A DNA stretch of 7,680 nt, from NCBI GenBank assembly GCA_001872985.1, contig MNYA01000280.1, positions 1-7,680 of the forward strand, in the 5' to 3' direction. Below the pieces are notes generated by a model. The model did no database searches. It was not told where the DNA came from and saw nothing but the letters and a program-made list of their open reading frames with translations. Positions 1 through 6,900 of this stretch are shown in pieces. This DNA comes from a bacterium CG2_30_54_10 (GTDB lineage Bacteria > Muiribacteriota > Ozemobacteria > Ozemobacterales > Ozemobacteraceae). The position numbers and the translations under genes are program-made. How positions within the stretch are numbered: position 1 is the first letter of the stretch; the number at the start of each line of letters is the position of its first letter.

Positions 1-18
1 TTTGAATTTGTAAACAAC

Positions 19-41
19 TCGGGCTGTGTTTGAATGCCCGA
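19..41. terminator. Hairpin downstream of the operon, possible terminator
   Basis: A perfect 6-bp inverted repeat (TCGGGC at 19-24, GCCCGA at 36-41) encloses an 11-nt loop. On the minus strand it lies about 135 nt beyond the last gene's stop and is followed by the T-rich but interrupted sequence GTTGTTT, so it could end leftward transcription. The stem is short and there is no clean U-tract, so the call is weak. Confidence 0.25.
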
Positions 42-97
42 AAAGTGGCGGAGGCTTGAGAGCCTCCGCTGCAGCGGGTGGAAGCCGCTGCCACTTT
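42..97. repeat. Two-hairpin inverted-repeat element with enclosing stem
   Basis: Three nested perfect 7-bp stems fill this stretch. The outer stem is AAAGTGG (42-48) with CCACTTT (91-97). Inside it are a hairpin CGGAGGC (49-55)/GCCTCCG (62-68) with a 6-nt loop, and a second hairpin GCAGCGG (71-77)/CCGCTGC (85-91) with a 7-nt loop. Only base 91 is shared, so the whole can fold as a three-way junction on either strand. It lies outside genes, just beyond the end of the SPT-like gene. It resembles dispersed structured intergenic repeats of large bacterial genomes. A transcript-end or mRNA-protecting role is possible but unproven. Confidence 0.55.
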
Positions 98-138
98 GAG
101 CCGCCACGTTGCGCGAAGGTCACCCACCACCTTGCAAC

Positions 139-172
139 ATCTCCCGTGTTACGGGAGAGGGCCGGGATAAGG
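139..172. repeat. Hairpin-bearing intergenic element (CTCCCG...CGGGAG type)
   Basis: A perfect 8-bp stem (TCTCCCGT at 140-147, ACGGGAGA at 151-158) with a 3-nt loop is followed by GGGCCGGGATAAGGG. This matches a widespread non-coding hairpin element found between genes in many bacteria, whose chance translation reads like SPLPxGEG. It starts 5 bases after the last gene's stop in the direction of transcription, so it may act as a rho-independent-like 3' stabiliser, but no U-tract follows. A related copy in reverse orientation lies inside the large gene at 6133-6167. Confidence 0.45.
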
Positions 173-176
173 GTTT

Positions 177-1433
177 TCAGGGGATCACCCCATATTTCCG
201 GCCGAGCTCATGGAGCATGGTCATTGCGAACTCGATATCCTTCGAGGTGTGGGTCGCCATGAGTGTGAGCCGGATGCGCTCGGTTCCGGGGGCGACAGCC
301 GGAAACTCGATCAGTGAAATGAAAAGACCCCGCTCGTATGCTTCCTTGACGATCGCATAGGCCTTGTCGCGGTTTCTAATGAAAATAGGAACTATCGGCG
401 CATCGGCTCCCCCGAGTTCGTAATTCATTCCGAGTAGACGCTCCCGGACAATGCGAGTGTTTTCGTGCAACTTTGCAACCAGTTCGGGGTGGGTCTCGAT
501 AACATCGAGGCTTCCCATGCAGGCTGCGACGGTCATCGGAGCTACGGCGGCGGTGAACATTCCGGGACGGGCGAAATGGCGGAGCCATGCGATCAACTGC
601 CTGCTTCCAGCGATGAATCCGCCATAACAGCCGAACGCTTTGGAAAATGTTCCCATGACGATCTCGACTTCCCCTTCTACGCCGCAGTATTCGAGAGATC
701 CGCGGCCGAACTTTCCGACAGCGCCAGTTCCATGGGCATCATCGACAAGAAGGATGGCGCCATATTTTTTGCACAGATCGACGATCGGCCTAAGCGGTGC
801 GATCTCGCCATCCATGCTGTAGACTCCATCGATCGCGACGAGCTTCTGCCCGGGTTTTCCCTGAACTTCCTTGAGACAGCGTTCCAGGTCGGCCATGTCG
901 GAATGCTTGCAAACGAGCCGCTGTGCCCGGCTGAACCTGGCCCCATCGATCAGGCTGGCGTGGTTGAGCTCATCGCCGATGAACCAGTCGCCCTTGCTGA
1001 GAAGTGCAGTCAGAACGCCGATGTTGGCCGAATATCCTGAAGGAAAAAGCATCGCAGCCTCGCAGTGCTTGAATTTGGCAAGGCGTGCCTCGAACTCCTG
1101 GTGGAGAAGGGTGTTTCCGTTGAGCGTTCCGGGCCCGGCCATTCCGACGCCCCATTTGTCGATTGCCGCCTTGGCTTTAGCCACCACTTCGGGATGGGTG
1201 GTCAGGCCAAGGTAGTTGTTGCTGGCCATTATTACCATGTCCATTCGTTGCCCGGTCTCGAGAGTCACGGCCTCAATATGATTCGTGCTCGCGCTGGTGG
1301 TGGTGCGGAAAAAAAGGTAGAGCTTTTGCCGCTTAGCCTCCTCGATCACCTGATAAAAGTGTTCGATTTTTTGCGGAAGCGGAATGGAAGTGTCTGCCAG
1401 GAATGCCTTTACATCAAAGTGCGCTACGTCCAT
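177..1433 (-). CDS. Serine palmitoyltransferase-like alpha-oxoamine synthase (PLP-dependent)
   Basis: This 418-residue protein is a fold-type I PLP enzyme of the alpha-oxoamine synthase family. Members decarboxylate an amino acid while condensing it with an acyl thioester. Visible motifs are NNYLGL near residue 72, DELNHASLIDG with the cofactor-stacking His158, VDDAHGTG with the pyridine-binding Asp231, and MGTFSKAFG with the Schiff-base Lys265. KHSDMADLE (176-184), WLRHFARPGMFTA, ADAPIVPI and LTLMATHT resemble bacterial serine palmitoyltransferases more than KBL, BioF or HemA, so long-chain-base formation is the best guess. A cysteate- or other amino-acid-specific relative cannot be excluded. 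Length is normal. The ATG overlaps the upstream kinase gene by 20 nt and has GAGGT 9 nt before it, suggesting translational coupling. No ACP or 3-ketosphinganine reductase gene is in view. Confidence 0.82.
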   Translation of the reverse strand: MDVAHFDVKAFLADTSIPLPQKIEHFYQVIEEAKRQKLYLFFRTTTSASTNHIEAVTLETGQRMDMVIMASNNYLGLTTHPEVVAKAKAAIDKWGVGMAGPGTLNGNTLLHQEFEARLAKFKHCEAAMLFPSGYSANIGVLTALLSKGDWFIGDELNHASLIDGARFSRAQRLVCKHSDMADLERCLKEVQGKPGQKLVAIDGVYSMDGEIAPLRPIVDLCKKYGAILLVDDAHGTGAVGKFGRGSLEYCGVEGEVEIVMGTFSKAFGCYGGFIAGSRQLIAWLRHFARPGMFTAAVAPMTVAACMGSLDVIETHPELVAKLHENTRIVRERLLGMNYELGGADAPIVPIFIRNRDKAYAIVKEAYERGLFISLIEFPAVAPGTERIRLTLMATHTSKDIEFAMTMLHELGRKYGVIP

Positions 1434-2097
1434 CGGGGTTTACCTCGTTTTCGACAAGTTGTACAATCTCATTTGAAACATCATTTTCAGAACGGTCCGC
1501 GGAAACGATGCGCCATCCTTCGCGGCCCGCCTGCCGGAGAAACATGTTCCTCAATCGGCTTTGGAAGGCGACAAATGTGCTTTCCCCGGGGGTCTGGAAA
1601 CCGCATTCGTAGGGCGTGACCGAAGGCTTCCGCTTCCAGGCGGATTCAGGCGGCAGGTCGAGCATGACGGTAAGTTTTGGGGGAGGGAAGCATGACGCGA
1701 TAGCCAGAAGCCAGTCGATGCCGGTGTTATGAAGTGCCTCCGTGAAGGCGTATTTGTACCAATATCCGTTCGCAAGAATCAGTTTCGGGTTCGCCATACG
1801 TGTAAGTTCAAGTGACTCCAGAAGGCCATGGAACATGAAAAGCGCCCGTGGGCCGCCATGAAGGAGGCCGAGATACTTATGTACTGCTGTTTGGTCCGAA
1901 ATGAATGGATGGGTCTTGAATCTCGGGTTTTGCGAAATTTCCCATACGTGCAATTGTGGTACAAGAATACCGTATCTATCCTGAAGATGCTTTCCAAGGC
2001 GGCGGATATGCGTGGATTTTCCGCAGCCGTCGATTCCAGTGAGGCACAAAATGGGCGGAAAACCCTCAGTCTGAGGCAACCCATCGTTATGGCTCAC
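1414..2097 (-). CDS. Thymidylate kinase-like P-loop kinase, altered DR(Y) motif
   Basis: This 227-residue protein starts like a dTMP kinase: LCLTGIDGCGKST (residues 17-29) is a Walker A of thymidylate-kinase type. KLTVMLDLPPESAWKRK (141-157) matches the family's LDvppexAlxRk strand and LID Arg region, and SADRSENDVSNEI near 199-211 matches the C-terminal segment. The family's DRY signature is replaced by NGY (110-112, ILANGYWYKYAF), removing the Asp-Arg pair used at the phosphoryl-acceptor site in true dTMP kinases. A housekeeping Tmk role is therefore doubtful, and another nucleotide or small-molecule acceptor is likely. The best start is GTG at 2097, with only a weak GAGAAG upstream. It is probably the first gene of a two-gene unit with the SPT-like gene. 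Confidence 0.7.
   Translation of the reverse strand: MSHNDGLPQTEGFPPILCLTGIDGCGKSTHIRRLGKHLQDRYGILVPQLHVWEISQNPRFKTHPFISDQTAVHKYLGLLHGGPRALFMFHGLLESLELTRMANPKLILANGYWYKYAFTEALHNTGIDWLLAIASCFPPPKLTVMLDLPPESAWKRKPSVTPYECGFQTPGESTFVAFQSRLRNMFLRQAGREGWRIVSADRSENDVSNEIVQLVENEVNPDGRSAL
1442..1446 (-). promoter_or_regulatory. Ribosome binding site of the SPT-like gene
   Basis: GAGGT on the minus strand lies 9 nt before the ATG at 1433 and inside the end of the upstream kinase gene. It supports this start and re-initiation from the kinase message. Confidence 0.6.
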
Positions 2098-2179
2098 AGC
2101 GCTTCTCGTCTGATGGCGGTGTCTAACATTCGATGCACCCTCTCCCGAAATAGGTGAACGGGCTACTTTTCCTCACGAA

Positions 2180-2250
2180 GCCGGATTCGCCGCGATCGTT
2201 CGGAATGACAAACAATGCCGTTATTTCAACCGAAGGGAAAAATCTCTTCC
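2180..2250. repeat. Fragment of a dispersed bacterial intergenic repeat
   Basis: GGATTCGCC...TTCGGAATGACAAAC followed by ATTTCAACCGAAGGGAAAAATCTCTTCC matches, from memory, a very common non-coding repeat. Its chance translations read like SFGMTN and VISTEGRNL and recur in spurious protein predictions from many phyla. Here both signatures are present, but the expected second inverted arm is not evident, so it appears to be a decayed or partial copy. It would lie in the 5' leader of the kinase transcript. Confidence 0.45.
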
Positions 2251-2315
2251 GCCAAGAACTGCCGGGTCGCCCCGAATTATTGAGGAGATACCATTCGATA
2301 ACCATTTTCCAAGAG

Positions 2316-2324
2316 ATTATAACA
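2316..2324 (-). promoter_or_regulatory. Candidate extended -10 promoter for the kinase/SPT-like unit
   Basis: The minus strand reads TGTTATAAT: a consensus -10 hexamer preceded by TG in the extended -10 position. The best -35, TTCATG at 2340-2345 with an 18-bp spacer, matches only 3 of 6 bases, which is acceptable for an extended -10 promoter. Transcription would start near 2308 and give a leader of about 210 nt before the GTG at 2097. It lies in an AT-rich island within an otherwise GC-rich region. Confidence 0.45.
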
Positions 2325-2380
2325 AATTGGCCGTCATTCCATGAAGGAAATGAAGAGGCAAAGCAGAAAAATTTGCCAAA

Positions 2381-2440
2381 GCGCACAGGACCCCCAGAGG
2401 GCAAAGAGCGCACAGAACACGCGCAGAACACACAGAGAAA
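2381..2440. repeat. Degenerate CACAG-type tandem repeats
   Basis: Variants of GCGCACAGGA, GCGCACAGAACAC, GCGCAGAACAC and ACACAGAGA follow one another over about 60 bases. The pattern is typical of decayed simple repeats in non-coding DNA and has no coding appearance. Confidence 0.45.
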
Positions 2441-2443
2441 GCC

Positions 2444-2471
2444 GGAAAATGGAAAAGGGAAAAGGGAAAAG
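2444..2471. repeat. Heptamer tandem repeat (GGAAAAG)4
   Basis: Four contiguous 7-bp units, GGAAAAT then GGAAAAG three times, precede a GGAAGGG tail. Like the heptamer array inside the large gene (6223-6278, read on the minus strand), it is purine-rich and followed within about 20 bases by ATTCAATGCG on the same strand. Confidence 0.7.
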
Positions 2472-2485
2472 GAAGGGCCGATAAA

Positions 2486-2495
2486 ATTCAATGCG
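2486..2495 (-). repeat. CGCATTGAAT word, intergenic copy
   Basis: This 10-base word occurs on the minus strand here and twice on the plus strand inside the large gene (6212-6221 and 6305-6314). In all three it is preceded by a GAAG- or GAAAA-containing stretch. Three copies of a given 10-mer are not expected by chance in 7.7 kb, so it marks a shared repeat component. Confidence 0.5.
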
Positions 2496-2515
2496 CTTCT
2501 GAATGCCTTTCCCCT

Positions 2516-3184
2516 TCAGGGTTGCACGGTGACGGAGGTTCCAATCGGGACGTTCCAGAAAATTTCCTCAATGTTCGAGTTTGCCATGGCAATGGTTCCT
2601 TCGGTCCAGTCCAAGTCGGACCCGTAGCCATGGATCCCAAAAGGGCCACCCAGCGCCGTGTTCCAGGGGGGACGGCTTTTTGCCATTCCTGCATCCAGGA
2701 TGGCTTCGGCCTCGGTAGCGGTAATAATGCCTGCGCCGAGACCACGCGAAGCGTCTTCAGGTGACGGGTAGCTGAGCCCCAGGAAAAGGTGGTATCGGCT
2801 GTCTTCTTTTTTGTAACAGACGAAATACTCCCCTTCCGGAGTCTTGCCGTCCTCGGCACGCACTTTCTGGCCGATCGGGTCACGTCCGAGACCGATCGGG
2901 AAAGTTGCCAACACCTGATCGCGATCGGAAAGGATGAGAACCCTACTGGTTTTTTTGACCAGCATCTTGAGGGCGAGGATGTCTCGTGTTTTTCCGAGGA
3001 TATCAAGACGTTGCTGAAACCTAGCCTCTCCCCGGGCTTTGCCTTTTCCGAGAATGACGCTGCAAAGTTCCTGCAGGTAAAAGCGACTGCCTGGAAAGAA
3101 AAGCAGGTAGGCAAAAAGAACGATTGAGCCGAGCGTGCCTGCAAAAATCAATGGCACAAACCACCTCTTAATAGTATGTACCAT
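2516..3184 (-). CDS. Membrane-anchored L,D-transpeptidase-fold (YkuD) protein lacking the catalytic Cys
   Basis: This 222-residue protein has a short basic N-terminus, one hydrophobic anchor at about residues 8-30 and an extracytoplasmic YkuD domain from about residue 80 to the end. Domain signatures are RVLILSDRDQVLATFPIGLG, the DGKTPEGEYFV substrate loop (112-122) and the core FGIHGYGSDLDWTEGTIAMAN (182-202). Active YkuD enzymes crosslink or attach proteins to peptidoglycan through the Cys of an SxGCI motif with the upstream His. Here His185 is kept, but residue 197 is Thr (codon ACC, bases 2594-2596), so classical transpeptidation is not expected. The rest of the fold is intact and the frame is clean, so this is no random pseudogene. 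The ATG lies 17 nt after the HAD gene's stop with no clear Shine-Dalgarno. A GTG at residue 10, preceded by AGAGG, is an alternative start. Confidence 0.75.
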   Translation of the reverse strand: MVHTIKRWFVPLIFAGTLGSIVLFAYLLFFPGSRFYLQELCSVILGKGKARGEARFQQRLDILGKTRDILALKMLVKKTSRVLILSDRDQVLATFPIGLGRDPIGQKVRAEDGKTPEGEYFVCYKKEDSRYHLFLGLSYPSPEDASRGLGAGIITATEAEAILDAGMAKSRPPWNTALGGPFGIHGYGSDLDWTEGTIAMANSNIEEIFWNVPIGTSVTVQP

Positions 3185-3200
3185 TTAAAAAGCTGGCACT

Positions 3201-3935
3201 CTATTCGAGCCCAAGCAGTCGTCCAAGATCGCAGTATCCGCCTTCCCAATCGGGACGCAGGCCAAAAGGCGATTCACGCACTCTGGTGAACTTCGTTCGA
3301 AGCAAAAACATGGGGATTCCCGCGGCTTTTGAAACAACATCCTTACCGAGATCGTTTCCAACCATGAGGCATTTTTCCGGAGGCAGATTAACGTGAGAAA
3401 GCAGTTCCCGGAAGAAACGCGGATCCCCTTTCTGGCTGCTGTATAACTCGCTTCCGGTCACATGCACGAACCACGATGGACGGAACCCTCCCATTGCAAG
3501 TCTTTGCCGATTGAAATTTGACGGCATGACTGGGCTGGTCGCAACCGCATGGCGAAATTCCCTTTTAGCCACAAGTTTTCGGATAAGTTCACGGGCTTCC
3601 GGAATCGGCCGGAAAAACCATCCGACAGCCTGTTCCACTTCAGGGGTTGCAAGCATTTCCCGGGTTGCGGCGGCCATCTCCTCTTCAGACTTGCTCAAGG
3701 AGGCGGCCATCAGGCGGTTGAAAAAACGGTCATTGCAGGTGGGTCCCGGATTCCCGAGCATTCGGCAATACGCACGGGCCGTCGCCACGATTGCCGCGAA
3801 GACAGAAACATCCAGGGCGAGGCGTCGAATATATGCCAGCGCGAGATGGCCGATCACCCGAAGACTGCTCCAGTATGCGAGAGTTCCGTCGAGATCCCAT
3901 AAGATCATTTCCGGCTTCCAACCCTTGTCAGGCAT
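3201..3935 (-). CDS. HAD-superfamily hydrolase, phosphoglycolate phosphatase-like
   Basis: Using the ATG at 3935, this is a 244-residue HAD phosphatase with all four motifs. ILWDLDGTL contains nucleophile Asp14 and Asp16; VATSP near 131-135 supplies the motif II Thr/Ser; SSQKGDP has Lys169; MVGNDLGKD has Asp195 and Asp199 for Mg2+. A helical cap of about 100 residues between motifs I and II indicates a C1-type cap, as in phosphoglycolate phosphatase and beta-phosphoglucomutase relatives that act on small phosphorylated molecules. The substrate is unknown. The frame is open upstream to an ATG at 3986, but the downstream ATG is preferred: AGGAGG lies 9 nt before it and it overlaps the preceding stop by 8 nt. 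The arrangement implies co-translation with the large phosphotransferase-like protein, whose product it might dephosphorylate. Confidence 0.85.
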   Translation of the reverse strand: MPDKGWKPEMILWDLDGTLAYWSSLRVIGHLALAYIRRLALDVSVFAAIVATARAYCRMLGNPGPTCNDRFFNRLMAASLSKSEEEMAAATREMLATPEVEQAVGWFFRPIPEARELIRKLVAKREFRHAVATSPVMPSNFNRQRLAMGGFRPSWFVHVTGSELYSSQKGDPRFFRELLSHVNLPPEKCLMVGNDLGKDVVSKAAGIPMFLLRTKFTRVRESPFGLRPDWEGGYCDLGRLLGLE

Positions 3936-6900
3936 CGCTCTTGGCCTCCTTCGCCGCACTGACGGTACCGCGAAATCCGTCAACATCGAGTTGCTGGCCG
4001 TTCTTCACAAGATCCCAGAGGCCGGGAATCGAAAGAACGGCTGGAAGCCCGTATTCCCTTGCAGCGACCGCGCCGTGAGATAACAAAGCGCCGGTTTCCG
4101 CCGCAATCCCGGCCGCGAAAGGAAATGCGACCGCGAAAAAAGGATCCGGCGACCGCAACACAAGAATGTCTCCGGCCCGGACATCGTTCAAATCATCGGC
4201 ATCAGCCAGCTTGCGGGCCGGGCCGCCGGCGATGCCCGGAGATGCAGCTAATCCGCACCAGACATTCGAGGATGATAGCGACGACGGAACATCGCCCATC
4301 CGCGGTGGTCCCACCCGACAAGCTCGTTCGAAAGCCCGCTTCCGCAGAGCAACCAACCCTCGCAGGTGCTTCGGATGCTTTTGGAACAGAACCTCGCGTA
4401 CCTCCGGGTCGGTCAGCCAGAAAATATCTTCCGGGTCGGAAAAGCAACCTCGGGAAACCAATTCCTTGGCCAATTTTGCAATCAGAAGCCGGGTAGGGGG
4501 AATTGCCAGACCGGTGAAAAAATGATGTTCCTCGTCGATTGTCAGGAATGTCCTGAGCGTTTCCGTAAGGAAATCAGCCAGATTTCTTGCATTTGAGCTT
4601 TCGAACAAACCCGTTTCGAGATTCTCCCATGCAATCTTCGATGCTGTCTTCGCTGAAGCCTCTGACGTACTCTGCGAGGCAATCTTCGATGCAGCCTCCG
4701 ATGCAGCCTCTGATGCAGCCATCGATGCAGCCTTCGATGCAGCCTTCGATGCAGCCTCCGATGCAGCCTCCGATGCAGCCATCGATGCAGCCTCTGATGC
4801 AGCCTCCGATGCAGCCTCCGATGCAGCCTCTGATGCAGCCTCTGATGCACCCTGCGATGCAGTCTCCGATGCACTCTGGGAGACAATCTTCGATACGCTC
4901 TGGGATACGCTCTGGGATGCGCTCTGGGATGCGGCCTTCGCTACAGTCTTCCCGACGACGAACAAGGGATCCGTGCCAGATCCGCCTGAATGCGCCATCC
5001 ATTGCGCGGGCGGCAGCCTTTCCCCATCGTGGAGATCGTGGGCCGACCCACTTTCAGACGAGCGCAGGAAGTGAATGAATGAACGGGGATCTTCACCCCA
5101 AGTCGGTTGGCGTAGATCCCAGCCGGGGGCTAAATGCCCGAACTCACTGAGGAAGTCTTTGAGGCTGTCTTGCGCCTGAGATGGCCACTCGGAGGGCTCG
5201 TCCCCGGGAAGATCCCTCACGATAAAGCGCAGGGAACGAACCCGCCGATGGAATTCCAAAGTCGCATTGTGCTCCAAGCCCGAACCCAGGAGTGCTGGAA
5301 TCCTTGCAGGATCGGGCATTCCGGCAAGGCGAGACAATTCCACCAGCATCATGGATGCAATTTCCCGAATCGCGAAAATAACAAGATCTGGTTTTATGTA
5401 CAATATCATTTCCGTCCGAAGCCGGTCACCCTCGGAGAGAAGCTCGGAAATGGTTTCAGCATTTTTGATGCGCTGGGTGATCTCTGAAACCTGCGTCTTG
5501 AACCGGGAAAGAACACCCGGCCATGCGGATCGCACCTCACCACCGATGCGTTCTAGAAACCTCTGAACCGCGCCACCGGCCAAAGTCAGCACCGGAGATT
5601 CAATTCTATTTCCAAGCCGGGTGATGAATTGGGCGGGTCTTGTCGCGAATTTCTTCAGTTCGCGGATATTTTTCATGAACCCTTTTCCGCTGGTCAATGC
5701 GCACAGAAGCTCGCGGAATAATGAGAGTTGTTCTCTCCGTGTGAGTCGTATCTTGAAACGGCTTTTGAAATCGAAGGCGGCTTCATTTGCAAAAATCCAG
5801 CCATCGACGGAACATGCCAGTTGTTCCCCCGCCGGAATCGGCATTCCCATGAAATCCGCGAAAGCCCGCACACCCTGATCGAAAACCTCGCGGATGTTGC
5901 TCCATCCAAGTGGGCTGAGCGGAAATGGGTATCGCTCCGCCGTTAACTTTCGGCTCCAGTGAATTTCCGGTGAGGGGGTCGAGATCATCGCAGTTACCGG
6001 CCGAACCTGCAGAATGACCAATCCCTCGCTATCGAAGGCCCACTCAACATCTGCCGGACATTCCAAAATTTCGGCAAGTGTTGAAACAGCCCGGGCTACC
6101 GGATTGAGCCTGTTTTCCCCGAAAACATCCGCTTTTCCCACCACCCCGCCCACTTCCCGCGGGGAGATGGATTCGCCAAGAAAGTCTCTCTGAGCACGTT
6201 CTGGCGGAAAACGCATTGAATGCTTCTGGCTTCCGGCCGTCGGCTTTTGACTTCTGACTTCCGGCTTCTGACTTCCGGCTTCATGGAGATGTTCCGACGG
6301 AAGACGCATTGAATAGCAGTTTTGGAGATCGTGACTTTCGTAAGCAAGAGAGGAGATAGGAACCTCCCATCTTTGCGGGGTTGTCGAGAGGCCGGGAACT
6401 CCCTCAACGACCACTGATTCGCCTGCAGAAAGCGGGTTTTGGGAAAATGCTATCCCGGACCAGAGCGCAACGATCTGCGGTTGAATCAACAATGCCAGGC
6501 GGACCGTCGTGGGATCGATGTTCCTGGCCGCGCAATATTTCAGGAAAGGAGCCTGAAACGGCGCAAGCCATGCCGCTTTGATCGCGGCCAAAATTGAGGC
6601 AGGCTGTTTCGAAACCCCTGGAACTGAAACCAGTTGCCCCGCGAAACTTGCATCGGTGCCGTCTTCCAGATCAGCCGACGAGCGGATCACAAGCTTGTTC
6701 CAGGTATCTTCGGCGGGAATATCCGATAGGAGCCGTTCGCATGATAGATCGTTCAAAAGCAGCGCGGCCTTGGAAGCCAACCGCCCGGCTGCGTCCATCA
6801 CAACGCTCACTGAACCCGCCACCTGCACCAAATCGGCTGTTTCACGCCAGACGGCAACGAACTGCGGCGTTCCGAAAACCCCTCGGAATACGCTCGCGGG

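Larger units (their letters stand above)
2098..2515. other. 418-bp repeat-rich intergenic region
   Basis: No credible gene was found here on either strand. Open frames crossing it are composed of repeat-like sequence and low-complexity purine runs. From left to right it holds a possible short leader frame, a dispersed-repeat fragment (2180-2250), an extended -10 promoter on the minus strand (2316-2324), degenerate CACAG-type repeats (2381-2440), a heptamer array (2444-2471) and a CGCATTGAAT word (2486-2495). It separates the L,D-transpeptidase-fold gene from the kinase gene. Confidence 0.7.

Noticed and set aside
465..1040. Plus-strand frame of 191 residues opposite the SPT-like gene
   Set aside because: It is the antisense shadow of a well-conserved PLP enzyme and shows no domain features.
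2486..2504. Terminator after the YkuD-fold gene (ATTCA/TGAAT stem followed by TTTTAT on the minus strand)
   Set aside because: The stem is only 5 AT-rich base pairs with a 9-nt loop, too weak to call; the same bases are better explained as a copy of the CGCATTGAAT repeat.
2154..2627. Plus-strand protein of 157 residues across the intergenic gap
   Set aside because: Its sequence is made of chance translations of dispersed and low-complexity repeats, and it runs into the opposite strand of the YkuD-fold gene.
3935..3986. Longer N-terminus for the HAD protein starting at 3986
   Set aside because: The extra residues are Arg-rich and lie wholly within the preceding gene; the ATG at 3935 has a perfect AGGAGG at proper spacing and a typical HAD N-terminus.
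4640..4939. CRISPR array
   Set aside because: The repeat is 12 bp and contiguous with no spacers, and it is in frame within a gene.
4542..5002. Minus-strand frames with RRLH or CIGG repeats
   Set aside because: They are shifted readings of the same array; only the EAAS frame connects to the conserved PEP-synthase-like domains.
4587..5078. Plus-strand frame encoding an MQPP/MQPS repeat protein
   Set aside because: It is the complement of the 12-bp minisatellite inside a minus-strand gene with recognisable domains on both sides. It has no family resemblance and no good ribosome binding site was seen.
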